Shown piece by piece: positions 23,945 to 31,566 of a stretch of 38,711 nucleotides of DNA. Source of the DNA: Nonomuraea zeae (GTDB lineage: Bacteria > Actinomycetota > Actinomycetes > Streptosporangiales > Streptosporangiaceae). A program made the position numbers and the translations under genes. Numbering within the stretch: the stretch's first letter is position 1; every line of letters begins with the position of its first letter. The notes beneath the pieces were generated by a model. That model did no database searches. It was not told the DNA's origin and saw only the letters and a list, made by a program, of their open reading frames with translations. The stretch spans positions 1 through 38,711 of the forward strand of contig NZ_VCKX01000098.1 of the NCBI RefSeq assembly GCF_005889725.1, read 5' to 3'.

Positions 23945-26051
23945 ATGGCCACCCCGTCAGGATGGCGAGAAGGCAATCTACCGGCGGAGCTCACCAGCTT
24001 CATCGGCCGCACCCGCCTGCTCGCCAGCCTCAAACGGCATCTCGGCGAGTCCCGGCTGGTCACCGTCACCGGCATCGGGGGCGTGGGCAAATCGCGTACG
24101 GTGCTGCGGCTGGCCCACCAGGTGCGCGCCCAATACCCCGACGGCGTGTGGTTCGCCGACCTGGCCAGGCTCCAGGACGCGGGCATGGTCAAGCACACGA
24201 TCAGCTCCGCGCTCGGCATCGCCGACCAGTCCTCGCGCGCCGAGTCCGAGTCGCTGTCGGAGTGGGTGGGCGAGCGCGACATGCTGCTCATCATCGACAC
24301 GTGCGAGCATCTGGTGGAGGGCTGCGCCGAGCTGGTGCAGGAGCTGCTGGAGGCGGCGGCCCAACCTGAAGGTGCTGGCCACCAGCAGGCAGTCGCTGCA
24401 CCTGCCGTTCGAGCACGTCGTGCCCGTCCCGCCGTTGCAGGTGCCGGGCGACGACCCGGCGGAAAACCTGTTCACCAACGAGTCCGTCCAGCTGTTCGCG
24501 GCCAGGGCGGGGGCCAGCGTGCCCGATTTCGCGCTCGACGAGGACAACATCGGGGCCGTCGCCGAGCTGTGCCGCCGGCTCGACGGCATCCCGCTGGCGA
24601 TCGAGCTGGCCGCCGTGCGGCTGCGGGCCCTGTCCGTGGAGCAGATCCTCGGGCTGCTGGCCGACCGGTTCAGCCTGCTGGCCGGCGCCAGCCGGACGGC
24701 GTTGCCGCGGCACCAGACGCTGCGCGCGGCCATCGGCTGGAGCCACGAGCTGTGCGAGCCGCCCGAGCGGCTGCTGTGGGCGCGGCTGTCGGTGTTCGCG
24801 GGCGACTTCGAGCTCGACGCGGCCAGGTTCGTGTGCTCCGACGGGCGGCTGCCGTCGGCGGACATCACCGATCTGGTCACTGGGCTGGTCGAGAAGTCGA
24901 TCCTGCTGATCAGGAGCAATCACGCGGGAGTCCGCTACAAGCTGATCGACACCCTGGCCGAATACGGCGAGGAGTGGCTCGACAAGCTCGGCCAGGCCGA
25001 GCAGATGCGCCAGCGGCATCTGGAGTACTACCTGAGCCTGGCCCAGCGCAGCGAGGACGCCTGGTCGGGGCCGCGGCAGATCTACTGGTTCGTCCGGATG
25101 CGCCAGGAGCACGACAACGTGCGCGTGGCGCTGGAGCACGCGCTCAAGACCCCGGGCAAGGCGGTGCAGGCGCTGACCCTGCTGGCGTCGCTGTGGTTCA
25201 TGTGGGTGTGCTGCGGGTTCGCCCGCGAGGGGCGCCTCTACCTGGAGAAGGCGCTGCAGGCCAACCCCGTGCACAGCAAGGAGCGGTGCAAGGCGCTGTG
25301 GGTGCTCTCCTACGTGCGCAGCGCGCAGGGTGACAGCGCGGGCGCGCTCCAGGCGGCCGAGCAGTGCAGCACCGAGGCCGTCAGGGTGGGCGACTCCAGG
25401 GCGGTGATCCTGGCCTCCAAGATGCAGGGCACGGCGGCACTGCTCCAGGGCGACCTGCAGAAGGCCAGCGCGCTGCTGGGCGTGGCGATCGAGTTCAACA
25501 CCGACAACAAGGAGCTCAACCCCGGCCTGCTGCCCGCCATCGTCGAGCTGTCGATCGTGCTGACCGCGCAGGGCGAGCTCTACGAGGCCGAGTCGCTGTT
25601 GCAGGACTGCCTTCAGGTGTGCAGGGAGCGCGGTGAGCTGTGGGTGAGCTCGTACGCGCAGTGGGCGATGTCGTTCACCCGGCTCGCGACGGGCCGCTCG
25701 GAGGAGGCCCTGCAGAGCGCCAGGGAGGGGCTGCGGATCAAGCGGCACTTCCACGACACGCTCGGCACGCTGGTCGTGCTGGAGACGACCGCGCGGATCT
25801 TCGCCGCCCTCGGCGAGCTGCCGCGCGCGGCGCGGCTCCTGGGGGCGCTGCAGCAGAACTGGCGGACGGCCGGGCTGCCCCAGATGGGCGCGCCGTTCCT
25901 GACCGAGGACCACGACGGCTGCGTCAGGGACTGCAAGCGGCAGATGGGCGAGCTGGCCTACAAGAGCGCTTTCGAGGAGGGCGCGCGGCTCGACCTCGAC
26001 GAGGCGTCCGATCTCGCGCTCGGCGAGGTGGACGCCCCGGACGAGGGCTGA
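23945..26051 (+). pseudogene. STAND NTPase/TPR regulator (LuxR/AfsR type), frameshifted
   Basis: The repaired product would be 701 residues. The first frame (ATG 23945) gives NLPAELTSFIGR, Walker A GIGGVGKS (43-50) and Walker B MLLIIDTCEH (113-122). Near 24353-24362 one extra G/C in GCGGCGGCCC moves the reading frame. The rest (KVLATSRQSL, GIPLAIELAA, winged-helix and TPR repeats) continues in the other frame to 26051. The break may be a sequencing error in a GC run, a real null mutation, or +1 frameshifting. If unshifted, the first frame stays open to 25333 with no recognisable domain. The C-terminus ends where relatives carry a LuxR HTH; none is present in any frame before the convergent gene. 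Confidence 0.8.
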
Positions 26052-26074
26052 GGCCGCAGCGGTCCGGACAGGGG

Positions 26075-27076
26075 TCAGCCGGCCTGGGACCAGCGGGTGT
26101 CGTCAGGCCAGGCCTGAACGTAGCGCGCGCTGCCGAGGGAGAAGGCGATGTGCCCGCGCACCCAGTGTTCGAGACCGCGGACGTATTTGCGGACCGGCAG
26201 TGTAGCCCAGTGGTCGAGCGCCGCGCGCCGGTCGAGGAACGCCGCGATCGCGTCGTTGTGCATGCGGGAGACCTCCAGGAGGGCCTCCTGGAGGGAGTCT
26301 GTCTTGTGCGTGGCCAGCACGGTGACGAGGTTGTGCCTGGCCTTGTCGTTGCCGCGCTCCTTGGCGTAGGAGAGCAGGTCGTTGTCCCAGCCGATGAGGT
26401 CGCAGGCCAGGTCGGAGAGAGCGCGGACGTCGGGGTGATGCCATTCCTCCGCTTCGAGCCGGTAGCCGCCGCCCGCGTCGATGAGGGCGAAGCAGGTGTA
26501 GGTGGCACCGGTGATGCGGCGCATCAGGACGTAGTCCTCGGGGGTGGGGATGAGGTCGACCTCGCGGTTGGCCGCCTCCCAGATCTGGGCGAAGAGGTAT
26601 TCCTTCACCGTGGTCCGCCAGTGGTCCACCTGTGCGGGGGTGGCGGCTTCGGAGATCCGGTGCAGGATCTCGGTGAGTGCCAGGCCGAAGGGGCCGGCGT
26701 TGCCGGGCTCCTTGCGTCCGTCGAGGATCTCGAGCAGCGGCGGGAGGGCTCGGGCCAGCGCGGAGGCCCGGTGTCCCATGAGCTCGCCCTCGCAGAACGC
26801 GTCGTCGAACGCGAAGAGCCAGTTGTACCAGTCGTTGATCAGCCGGAGACTGTCGCGCGGAACAGTGGGATTGGTCCGGGCGGCGAGCAGGCCGATCTTC
26901 GAGCGCCGGAAGTGTTCGATCGATTCGGCGCTGTTGAGCATGTTCGAGGCGGCCAGCCATGCGTGGCTCTCCGCGTCGACCTCCGCGGCGTGCACGTTGA
27001 TCTCGTTGGGGAACGGGCATGGGAGCGGAGGGATGTGGAGGGGTCGCCTACTGAAAGAGTGCGCAGAAGTAGCCAC
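26075..27076 (-). CDS. Class I terpene synthase
   Basis: A 333-residue bacterial terpene cyclase. The Asp-rich metal motif is D91-D-A-F-C-E96 (DDxxxE form), the NSE triad is N232-DLLS236-YAKE240, the diphosphate sensor Arg lies in RRITGATYTC (186-195), and an Arg-Tyr pair near the C-terminus (SARY) is present. All catalytic elements are intact. GTG at 27076 is the first possible start, because a stop codon directly precedes it. Sesquiterpene (farnesyl diphosphate) cyclisation is most likely, but the product cannot be predicted. No prenyl diphosphate synthase or dedicated P450 adjoins; the P450 is 7 kb away. The gene is isolated between a broken regulator and an ankyrin gene. Confidence 0.93.
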   Translation of the reverse strand: MATSAHSFSRRPLHIPPLPCPFPNEINVHAAEVDAESHAWLAASNMLNSAESIEHFRRSKIGLLAARTNPTVPRDSLRLINDWYNWLFAFDDAFCEGELMGHRASALARALPPLLEILDGRKEPGNAGPFGLALTEILHRISEAATPAQVDHWRTTVKEYLFAQIWEAANREVDLIPTPEDYVLMRRITGATYTCFALIDAGGGYRLEAEEWHHPDVRALSDLACDLIGWDNDLLSYAKERGNDKARHNLVTVLATHKTDSLQEALLEVSRMHNDAIAAFLDRRAALDHWATLPVRKYVRGLEHWVRGHIAFSLGSARYVQAWPDDTRWSQAG

Positions 27077-27143
27077 TCATCCAGCATGACGATGGACTGT
27101 CCGAAAGGCCACACTCGACAACTTCGACGCCTTTTATGCTTAT

Positions 27144-27156
27144 TTCATACTATGAA
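27144..27156. promoter_or_regulatory. 13-bp dyad upstream of terpene synthase
   Basis: TTCATA-C-TATGAA is a perfect inverted repeat in an unusually AT-rich patch (27128-27160), 68-80 bp upstream of the terpene synthase start. It overlaps the ankyrin stop codon. It may be an operator or promoter element; no matching regulator is known. Confidence 0.4.
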
Positions 27157-27551
27157 TCACTTTGTGAGAACCATTGGATAAGCTGGTCATTCGCGAACAT
27201 TCGCGCCGTGTCCATCGCTGACGGCGTCCCGGCCATCGGATCGGCACCCGCGTCAAGCAGCGCCCTGACCACGGCAGACTCTTTCTTGAACACGGCGCCT
27301 GCGAGTGGCGTCTGGCCACGGTCGTTGACGCTGTTGGGGTCGGCGCCGCATGTGACAAGCATGCGTACCGTCTCGGCGTGACCGTAATAAGCCGCCAGCA
27401 TCAGCAAAGTGTCACCTTTGCCGTTGGTGAGGCCGGCGGGCACCCCCGCCTCGACGTACGCGCGCAGCGCCTCGGTGTCGCCCCTCCTGGCCAGGTCGAA
27501 CAGCCGCGTGGCGAACTCCTCCAGCTCCGGGTCTGTGTCCATGGACCCCAT
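27150..27551 (-). CDS. Ankyrin-repeat protein
   Basis: A 133-residue soluble protein made of about three ankyrin repeats, e.g. GDTLLMLAAYYGHAETVRMLVTCGAD (repeat near residues 45-71) and GQTPLAGAVFKKESAVVRALLDAGADP. ATG at 27551; a second ATG at 27542 is an alternative with better spacing from a GAGGG. It should be a protein-interaction module. No enzyme domain. Divergent from the PAC2 gene. Confidence 0.85.
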   Translation of the reverse strand: MGSMDTDPELEEFATRLFDLARRGDTEALRAYVEAGVPAGLTNGKGDTLLMLAAYYGHAETVRMLVTCGADPNSVNDRGQTPLAGAVFKKESAVVRALLDAGADPMAGTPSAMDTARMFANDQLIQWFSQSDS

Positions 27552-27636
27552 TGTCCCTCGATAGGGTGCCGTGCACGGAATCGTTCCGACCCGCCGTAGG
27601 TTCTGGAGAGAGTACCTAGGGAAAGGCTGTCCAACC

Positions 27637-28536
27637 GTGTTCGACCCGAAGGATCTCTACGAGCTCGCAGACGATGCGCCCGAGCTGCCCGATCCGGTGT
27701 TGCTGTACCACTTCGACGGCTTCGTCGACGCGGGTGGCGCCGGACGCCTCGCGCTGGGCCACGTGCTGGCCGAGCTGGAGCACCGGGTCGTGGCGACGTT
27801 CGATGTGGACCGGCTGCTGGACTACCGGTCGCGGCGGCCCATCATGACGTTCGACACCGACCGCTGGGTCGAGTGCGAAAGCCCCGAGCTGGCCGTTTAC
27901 GTTGCGAAGGATTCGACAGGGACCCCGTTCCTGGTGATGAGCGGGCCCGAGCCCGACCGGGAGTGGGAGTTGTTCACCAAGGCCGTGACCGCGCTGGTGG
28001 AGCGGCTGCGGGTGAGCAAGCTGGTGACGCTGCACGGGATCCCGATGGCGGTCCCGCACACCAGGCCGCTCGGCATCACGATGCACGCCAGCCGCCCTGA
28101 GCTGATCAATTCGCAGACCAGCGCGTTCGGGCGGGTCCAGGTGCCGGGAAGCGTGGCGGCGCTGCTGGAGCTCCGGCTCGGGGCGAAGGGGCACGACGCG
28201 CTCGGCTACGCGGTGCACGTGCCGCACTACCTGTCGCAGGCCGAATACCCGACCGCCGCCGTGAGCGGCCTGGAGGCGGTGACGCGGGGGACGGGGCTGG
28301 TGTTCCCGATGGACGCGCTGCGCGACGCGGCCCAGCGCACGACGACGGAGATCGAGGAGCAGATCCACGCCTCGACCGAGCTGTCGACCGCGATCAGCGG
28401 GCTGGAGCAGCAGTACGACGCGTTCGCGGGCGGCGCCGAGCGCGAGAACCTGATGGCCGAGACCACGCCCATGCCCACGGGTGACGAGCTCGCCGCCCAG
28501 TTCGAGCGCTTCCTGGCCGAGCGCGACGACGAGTAG
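27637..28536 (+). CDS. PAC2-family protein
   Basis: A 299-residue actinobacterial PAC2 (proteasome assembly chaperone 2-like) protein. It starts MFDPKDLYELADDAPELPDP, then LLYHFDGFVDAGGAG and a Rossmann-like alternation, ending with a charged helical tail (about 230-299). GTG at 27637 follows GGGAAAGG. PAC2 proteins of actinobacteria are widely conserved. A link to the 20S proteasome is suggested by the family name but not established for this protein. Confidence 0.88.
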   Translation: MFDPKDLYELADDAPELPDPVLLYHFDGFVDAGGAGRLALGHVLAELEHRVVATFDVDRLLDYRSRRPIMTFDTDRWVECESPELAVYVAKDSTGTPFLVMSGPEPDREWELFTKAVTALVERLRVSKLVTLHGIPMAVPHTRPLGITMHASRPELINSQTSAFGRVQVPGSVAALLELRLGAKGHDALGYAVHVPHYLSQAEYPTAAVSGLEAVTRGTGLVFPMDALRDAAQRTTTEIEEQIHASTELSTAISGLEQQYDAFAGGAERENLMAETTPMPTGDELAAQFERFLAERDDE

Positions 28537-28564
28537 CCGCGCCTCCTTCCAGGAGCACCGCCGG

Positions 28565-28648
28565 CGGGCCGCCGGTCACGACGCACCGCGGCCCGTCACC
28601 GGCGGCCCGTCACCGGCGGCCCGTCATCGGCGGGCCGCCGTCACGACG
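28565..28648. repeat. Nested GC-rich repeats after PAC2 gene
   Basis: Three tandem 14-bp copies of CGGCCCGTCAYCGG (28589-28630) are flanked by a direct repeat, CGGGCCGCCGGTCACGACG (28565-28583) and CGGGCCGCCGTCACGACG (28631-28648). The block also contains GGCGGGCC/GGCCCGCC self-complementary parts that could form hairpins and end PAC2 transcription. Confidence 0.75.
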
Positions 28649-28697
28649 TGCTGCGGGCCTCGGAGTGGATCACCGGTCGCCGGGATAGCCTGGGCGG

Positions 28698-29738
28698 ATG
28701 AGCGAGATCCGCGTCGGGTTGATCGGCTACGGCACCGCCGGGGCGTATTTCCACGCGCCCCTGATCCACGCGACCCCCGGCCTGGCGCTGGCGGCGGTCG
28801 TCACCAGGAACGCGGACCGGCAGGCCGAGGTCGCCGCCAAATACGGGGCGGCCGGCGTGCCCGGCGTGGAGGACCTCTGGGACCGGTGCGACCTCGTGGT
28901 GGTCGCCTCGCCCAACAAGACCCACGTGAGCGCGGCCACCGCGGCGCTCGCCAACGGCCTGCCCGTCGTCGTGGACAAGCCGCTGGCCAGGACCGCCGAG
29001 GAGGCCCGCGGCCTGGTCCGGCTGGCCAAGGAGCGGGGTCTCATGCTGACCGTGTTCCAGAACCGGCGCTGGGACGGCGACTTCCGCACGGTGCGGCGGC
29101 TGGCCGGCGAGGGTCGCCTGGGCGAGGTGCTGCGGCTGGAGTCCAGGTTCGAGCGGTGGCGGCCGGTGCCCAAGGGCGGCTGGCGGGAGACCGGGGGCGC
29201 GGAGGAGATCGGCGGCCTGCTCTACGACCTGGGCAGCCATCTCGTTGACCAGGCCCTGCAGCTGCTCGGCCCGGCGCACGAGGTCTACTGCGAGAGCGAC
29301 GTCAGGCGGGCGGGCGTGGCCTCCGACGACGACACGTTCATCGCGCTCACGCACGCGGGCGGCGCCCGCTCGCATCTGTGGGCGAGCTCGCTGGCCGCGG
29401 TGGCCGGGCCCAGGTTCCGGGTGCTGGGCTCGGCGGCGGCGTACCAGAAGTATGGGATGGACGTGCAGGAGGAGCGGCTGCGGGCCGGGATGGCGCCGGA
29501 CGCGCCGGGCTTCGGCCAGGACGTGGAGGAGCGCTACGGCGTGCTCGGGGACGGCGACGACCGGCAGGTGGTGCCGACCGAGCCGGGGGCGTACCTGGAC
29601 TTCTACCGCGGGGTGGAGGCGGCGCTGCGCGAGGGCGCGCCGCCGCCCGTGGACCCGGAGAGCGCGGTGGACGCGCTCGCCGTCATCGAGGCGGCCAGGC
29701 TCTCGGCCACCCAGCGCATCGTCGTCCACCTGGGCTGA
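28698..29738 (+). CDS. Gfo/Idh/MocA-family oxidoreductase
   Basis: A 346-residue NAD(P)-dependent dehydrogenase. The N-terminal Rossmann fold has GLIGYGTAG (7-15), then VDKPLA, which corresponds to the EKP motif with Asp for Glu. The C-terminal domain contains GGLLYDLGSHLVDQ with the catalytic D-x-G-x-H. Such enzymes oxidise or reduce sugars, inositols and related polyols. The gene stands alone, 12 bp from the convergent phosphatase. Confidence 0.92.
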   Translation: MSEIRVGLIGYGTAGAYFHAPLIHATPGLALAAVVTRNADRQAEVAAKYGAAGVPGVEDLWDRCDLVVVASPNKTHVSAATAALANGLPVVVDKPLARTAEEARGLVRLAKERGLMLTVFQNRRWDGDFRTVRRLAGEGRLGEVLRLESRFERWRPVPKGGWRETGGAEEIGGLLYDLGSHLVDQALQLLGPAHEVYCESDVRRAGVASDDDTFIALTHAGGARSHLWASSLAAVAGPRFRVLGSAAAYQKYGMDVQEERLRAGMAPDAPGFGQDVEERYGVLGDGDDRQVVPTEPGAYLDFYRGVEAALREGAPPPVDPESAVDALAVIEAARLSATQRIVVHLG

Positions 29739-29750
29739 CCCCGCCCGCCG

Positions 29751-30542
29751 TCAGTCGCGCAGGCGGGCGCGCACCGCGGCCGTGTCGGCCTCCGTCCAGC
29801 CGTGCCGCGACAGCCACCCGAGCGGCCCGCCGAAGCGGTCGTCGAGCACGCCGAGGAACTGCTCGATGTAGCGCGCCCGCGGCCGGTGATCGTCCGCGGG
29901 CCGCGAGTCCAGGTCCCCCCGGTAGGTGTCGGAGCTCCGCAGCCGCTTGAGTATCAGCTCCAGCCGCTCCCCCGTGGCCACGTAGTCCTCGACGATCGCC
30001 TCCCGGGTCGTCCCGGCCAGCTCCAGCGCCAGCGCCGACAGCACGCCCGTACGGTCCTTGCCCGCCGCGCAGTGCACCAGCGACGCCCCGTCCTCCAGCG
30101 CCATCGCCCGCAGCGCCGCCACCACGGCGTCCGGCCGGTCGCGCAGGTAGCCGAAGTAGAAGCCGGTCACCCGCAGCTCCTCGTCCACCACGCGCTCGGC
30201 CCAGGGCAGCACCCGCTCGCCGTCGATGGTGTCCGCCTCGACGTCGGTGTGCCGGCCGCCTTCCGCGAACAGGGTCAGGTGGTGATGCCGCACCTCTGGC
30301 ACCCGGGTCAGCGGCCCGGGGCCCTCCAGCGACACCTCGGCGTTCGACCGGAGGTCCACCACGTGCCGCAGATTCAGCTCGCCCACCAGCAGCGCCACGT
30401 CCCCCGGGGTGAGTCCCTGGAGATTGTCGGAGCGGAAGATCCGCCCGTAACGGGTGTGGCCACCATCACGGGTCGGCAGTCCGCCCAGGTCACGCACGTT
30501 GACCGCGCCTTCAAGATCGATCCACCGCGTCAGCTCTCTCAT
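29751..30542 (-). CDS. Tyrosine-protein phosphatase (Y_phosphatase3 type)
   Basis: A 263-residue phosphatase. The signature HCAAGKDRTG gives nucleophile Cys158, with Asp163 and phosphate-binding Arg164; NVRDLGG near the N-terminus is typical of the MptpB/lipid phosphatase-like group. ATG at 30542 is preferred because homologues begin near RWIDLEGAVNVRDLGG; ATG at 30590 would add 16 unusual residues. Members act on phosphotyrosine and sometimes phosphoinositides. No signal peptide. Confidence 0.9.
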   Translation of the reverse strand: MRELTRWIDLEGAVNVRDLGGLPTRDGGHTRYGRIFRSDNLQGLTPGDVALLVGELNLRHVVDLRSNAEVSLEGPGPLTRVPEVRHHHLTLFAEGGRHTDVEADTIDGERVLPWAERVVDEELRVTGFYFGYLRDRPDAVVAALRAMALEDGASLVHCAAGKDRTGVLSALALELAGTTREAIVEDYVATGERLELILKRLRSSDTYRGDLDSRPADDHRPRARYIEQFLGVLDDRFGGPLGWLSRHGWTEADTAAVRARLRD

Positions 30543-30606
30543 TATTACGACCCTATATGTCCGCCAAACATGAGCGGATTCGAGGTTCATAACGCAGCAT
30601 GAACGT

Positions 30607-31479
30607 ATGGATCCACGAGCGCTGCCTCCACGCCTGGTGATCGATCCATCGCTGCCCCCGGAGATCTCGGTCGAGCTGCGGTCGAGCCCTCACCTTCTCC
30701 GCCTGGCTCGTTCCGGCAAGCGAATGGACACCACGACCAGCCCCGCCCTGCTTTTCGTGCTCCCAGGCTTCTTGTTCCTGGTCTACGCGCTGACCGGCGC
30801 CGACGGCGTGTTCGTCGCGAGTCTCGCGATGGGGCTGATCGTGCTGATCCGGTGGATGGCTCTCGACAGCACATATCGATCGACGAAACGAAGACTCAGA
30901 CTGGCCCAGACCCACGCGGAGCGCTACATCCTGCCGGAGGACCTCGACTATCCCTGCCAGATGCTGCTGCGCCGCGCCCAGAACGCGGTCGAGACGATCC
31001 TGCACTCCAAGGTCCACCGCGCGGGCCTGATCGACACGGTCGACAACCAGGTGTCGCTGCCGGAGGAGATCTGGCAGATCGGCCAGCGGCTGCGGCGGCT
31101 GTCGTCGATGCACGCCGAGCACGGCCGGCTCATCCCCCGCGAGCTGCCCGCCGGCATGGAGGACGCGTTCAAGCCCTACACCAGCGCGCTGGACGCCGCC
31201 TGGACGTCGCTGTCGCAGCGGGTACGCCATCTTGAGGGCTACGCCAAGCAGGTGCTCAAGGCGGACAAGGTCTACCACGCCCACATGAGGCTGGAGGCGC
31301 TGGCCGCCAAGACCCCCGAGTACCAGCGGCTGATCGCCGACACCGTGCGGGACGAGCTGGCGCACGAGCGCATCAGGGAGCTGGCCGACCAGGCGGCGCA
31401 CGTGCGCAAGCTGTTCGAGGAGAGCATCATGGAGGCCAGGCAGGCGGCGGGCGAGCTGCTGAGATCCCCGCTCACCTAG
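30607..31479 (+). CDS. Uncharacterised membrane protein with coiled-coil C-terminus
   Basis: A 290-residue protein I do not recognise. Two adjacent hydrophobic helices (about 47-63 and 68-85) follow a charged N-terminus. The rest is soluble and helical: QNAVETILHSKVHRAGLIDTVDN, then long heptad-like stretches (about 205-285, e.g. LEGYAKQVLKADKVYHAHMRLEAL). The cytoplasmic part may form a coiled coil. It diverges from the phosphatase with 64 bp between starts. Its stop codon lies inside a degenerate repeat. Confidence 0.75.
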   Translation: MDPRALPPRLVIDPSLPPEISVELRSSPHLLRLARSGKRMDTTTSPALLFVLPGFLFLVYALTGADGVFVASLAMGLIVLIRWMALDSTYRSTKRRLRLAQTHAERYILPEDLDYPCQMLLRRAQNAVETILHSKVHRAGLIDTVDNQVSLPEEIWQIGQRLRRLSSMHAEHGRLIPRELPAGMEDAFKPYTSALDAAWTSLSQRVRHLEGYAKQVLKADKVYHAHMRLEALAAKTPEYQRLIADTVRDELAHERIRELADQAAHVRKLFEESIMEARQAAGELLRSPLT

Positions 31480-31566
31480 CTCGGGTCCCCCGCGCTCGGG
31501 TCCCTCCGCTCACCTGGCTCAGGTCCCGCTCGCCCGGCTCAGCTCCCCGCGCGACCGGCTCAGGGG
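31469..31566. repeat. Degenerate ~21-bp tandem repeats between convergent genes
   Basis: Copies at 31469-31489, 31493-31504 (partial), 31507-31527, 31527-31547 and about 31549-31566 start CGCTCACCT or a variant and end near GGTCCC. The TAG of the upstream gene and the TGA of the convergent gene lie inside the outer copies. Confidence 0.65.

Noticed and set aside
24372..26051. The downstream STAND frame as an independent gene starting at GTG 24372
   Set aside because: It would begin in the middle of an NTPase domain without Walker A or B, and there is no ribosome site. A single-base frameshift explains it better.
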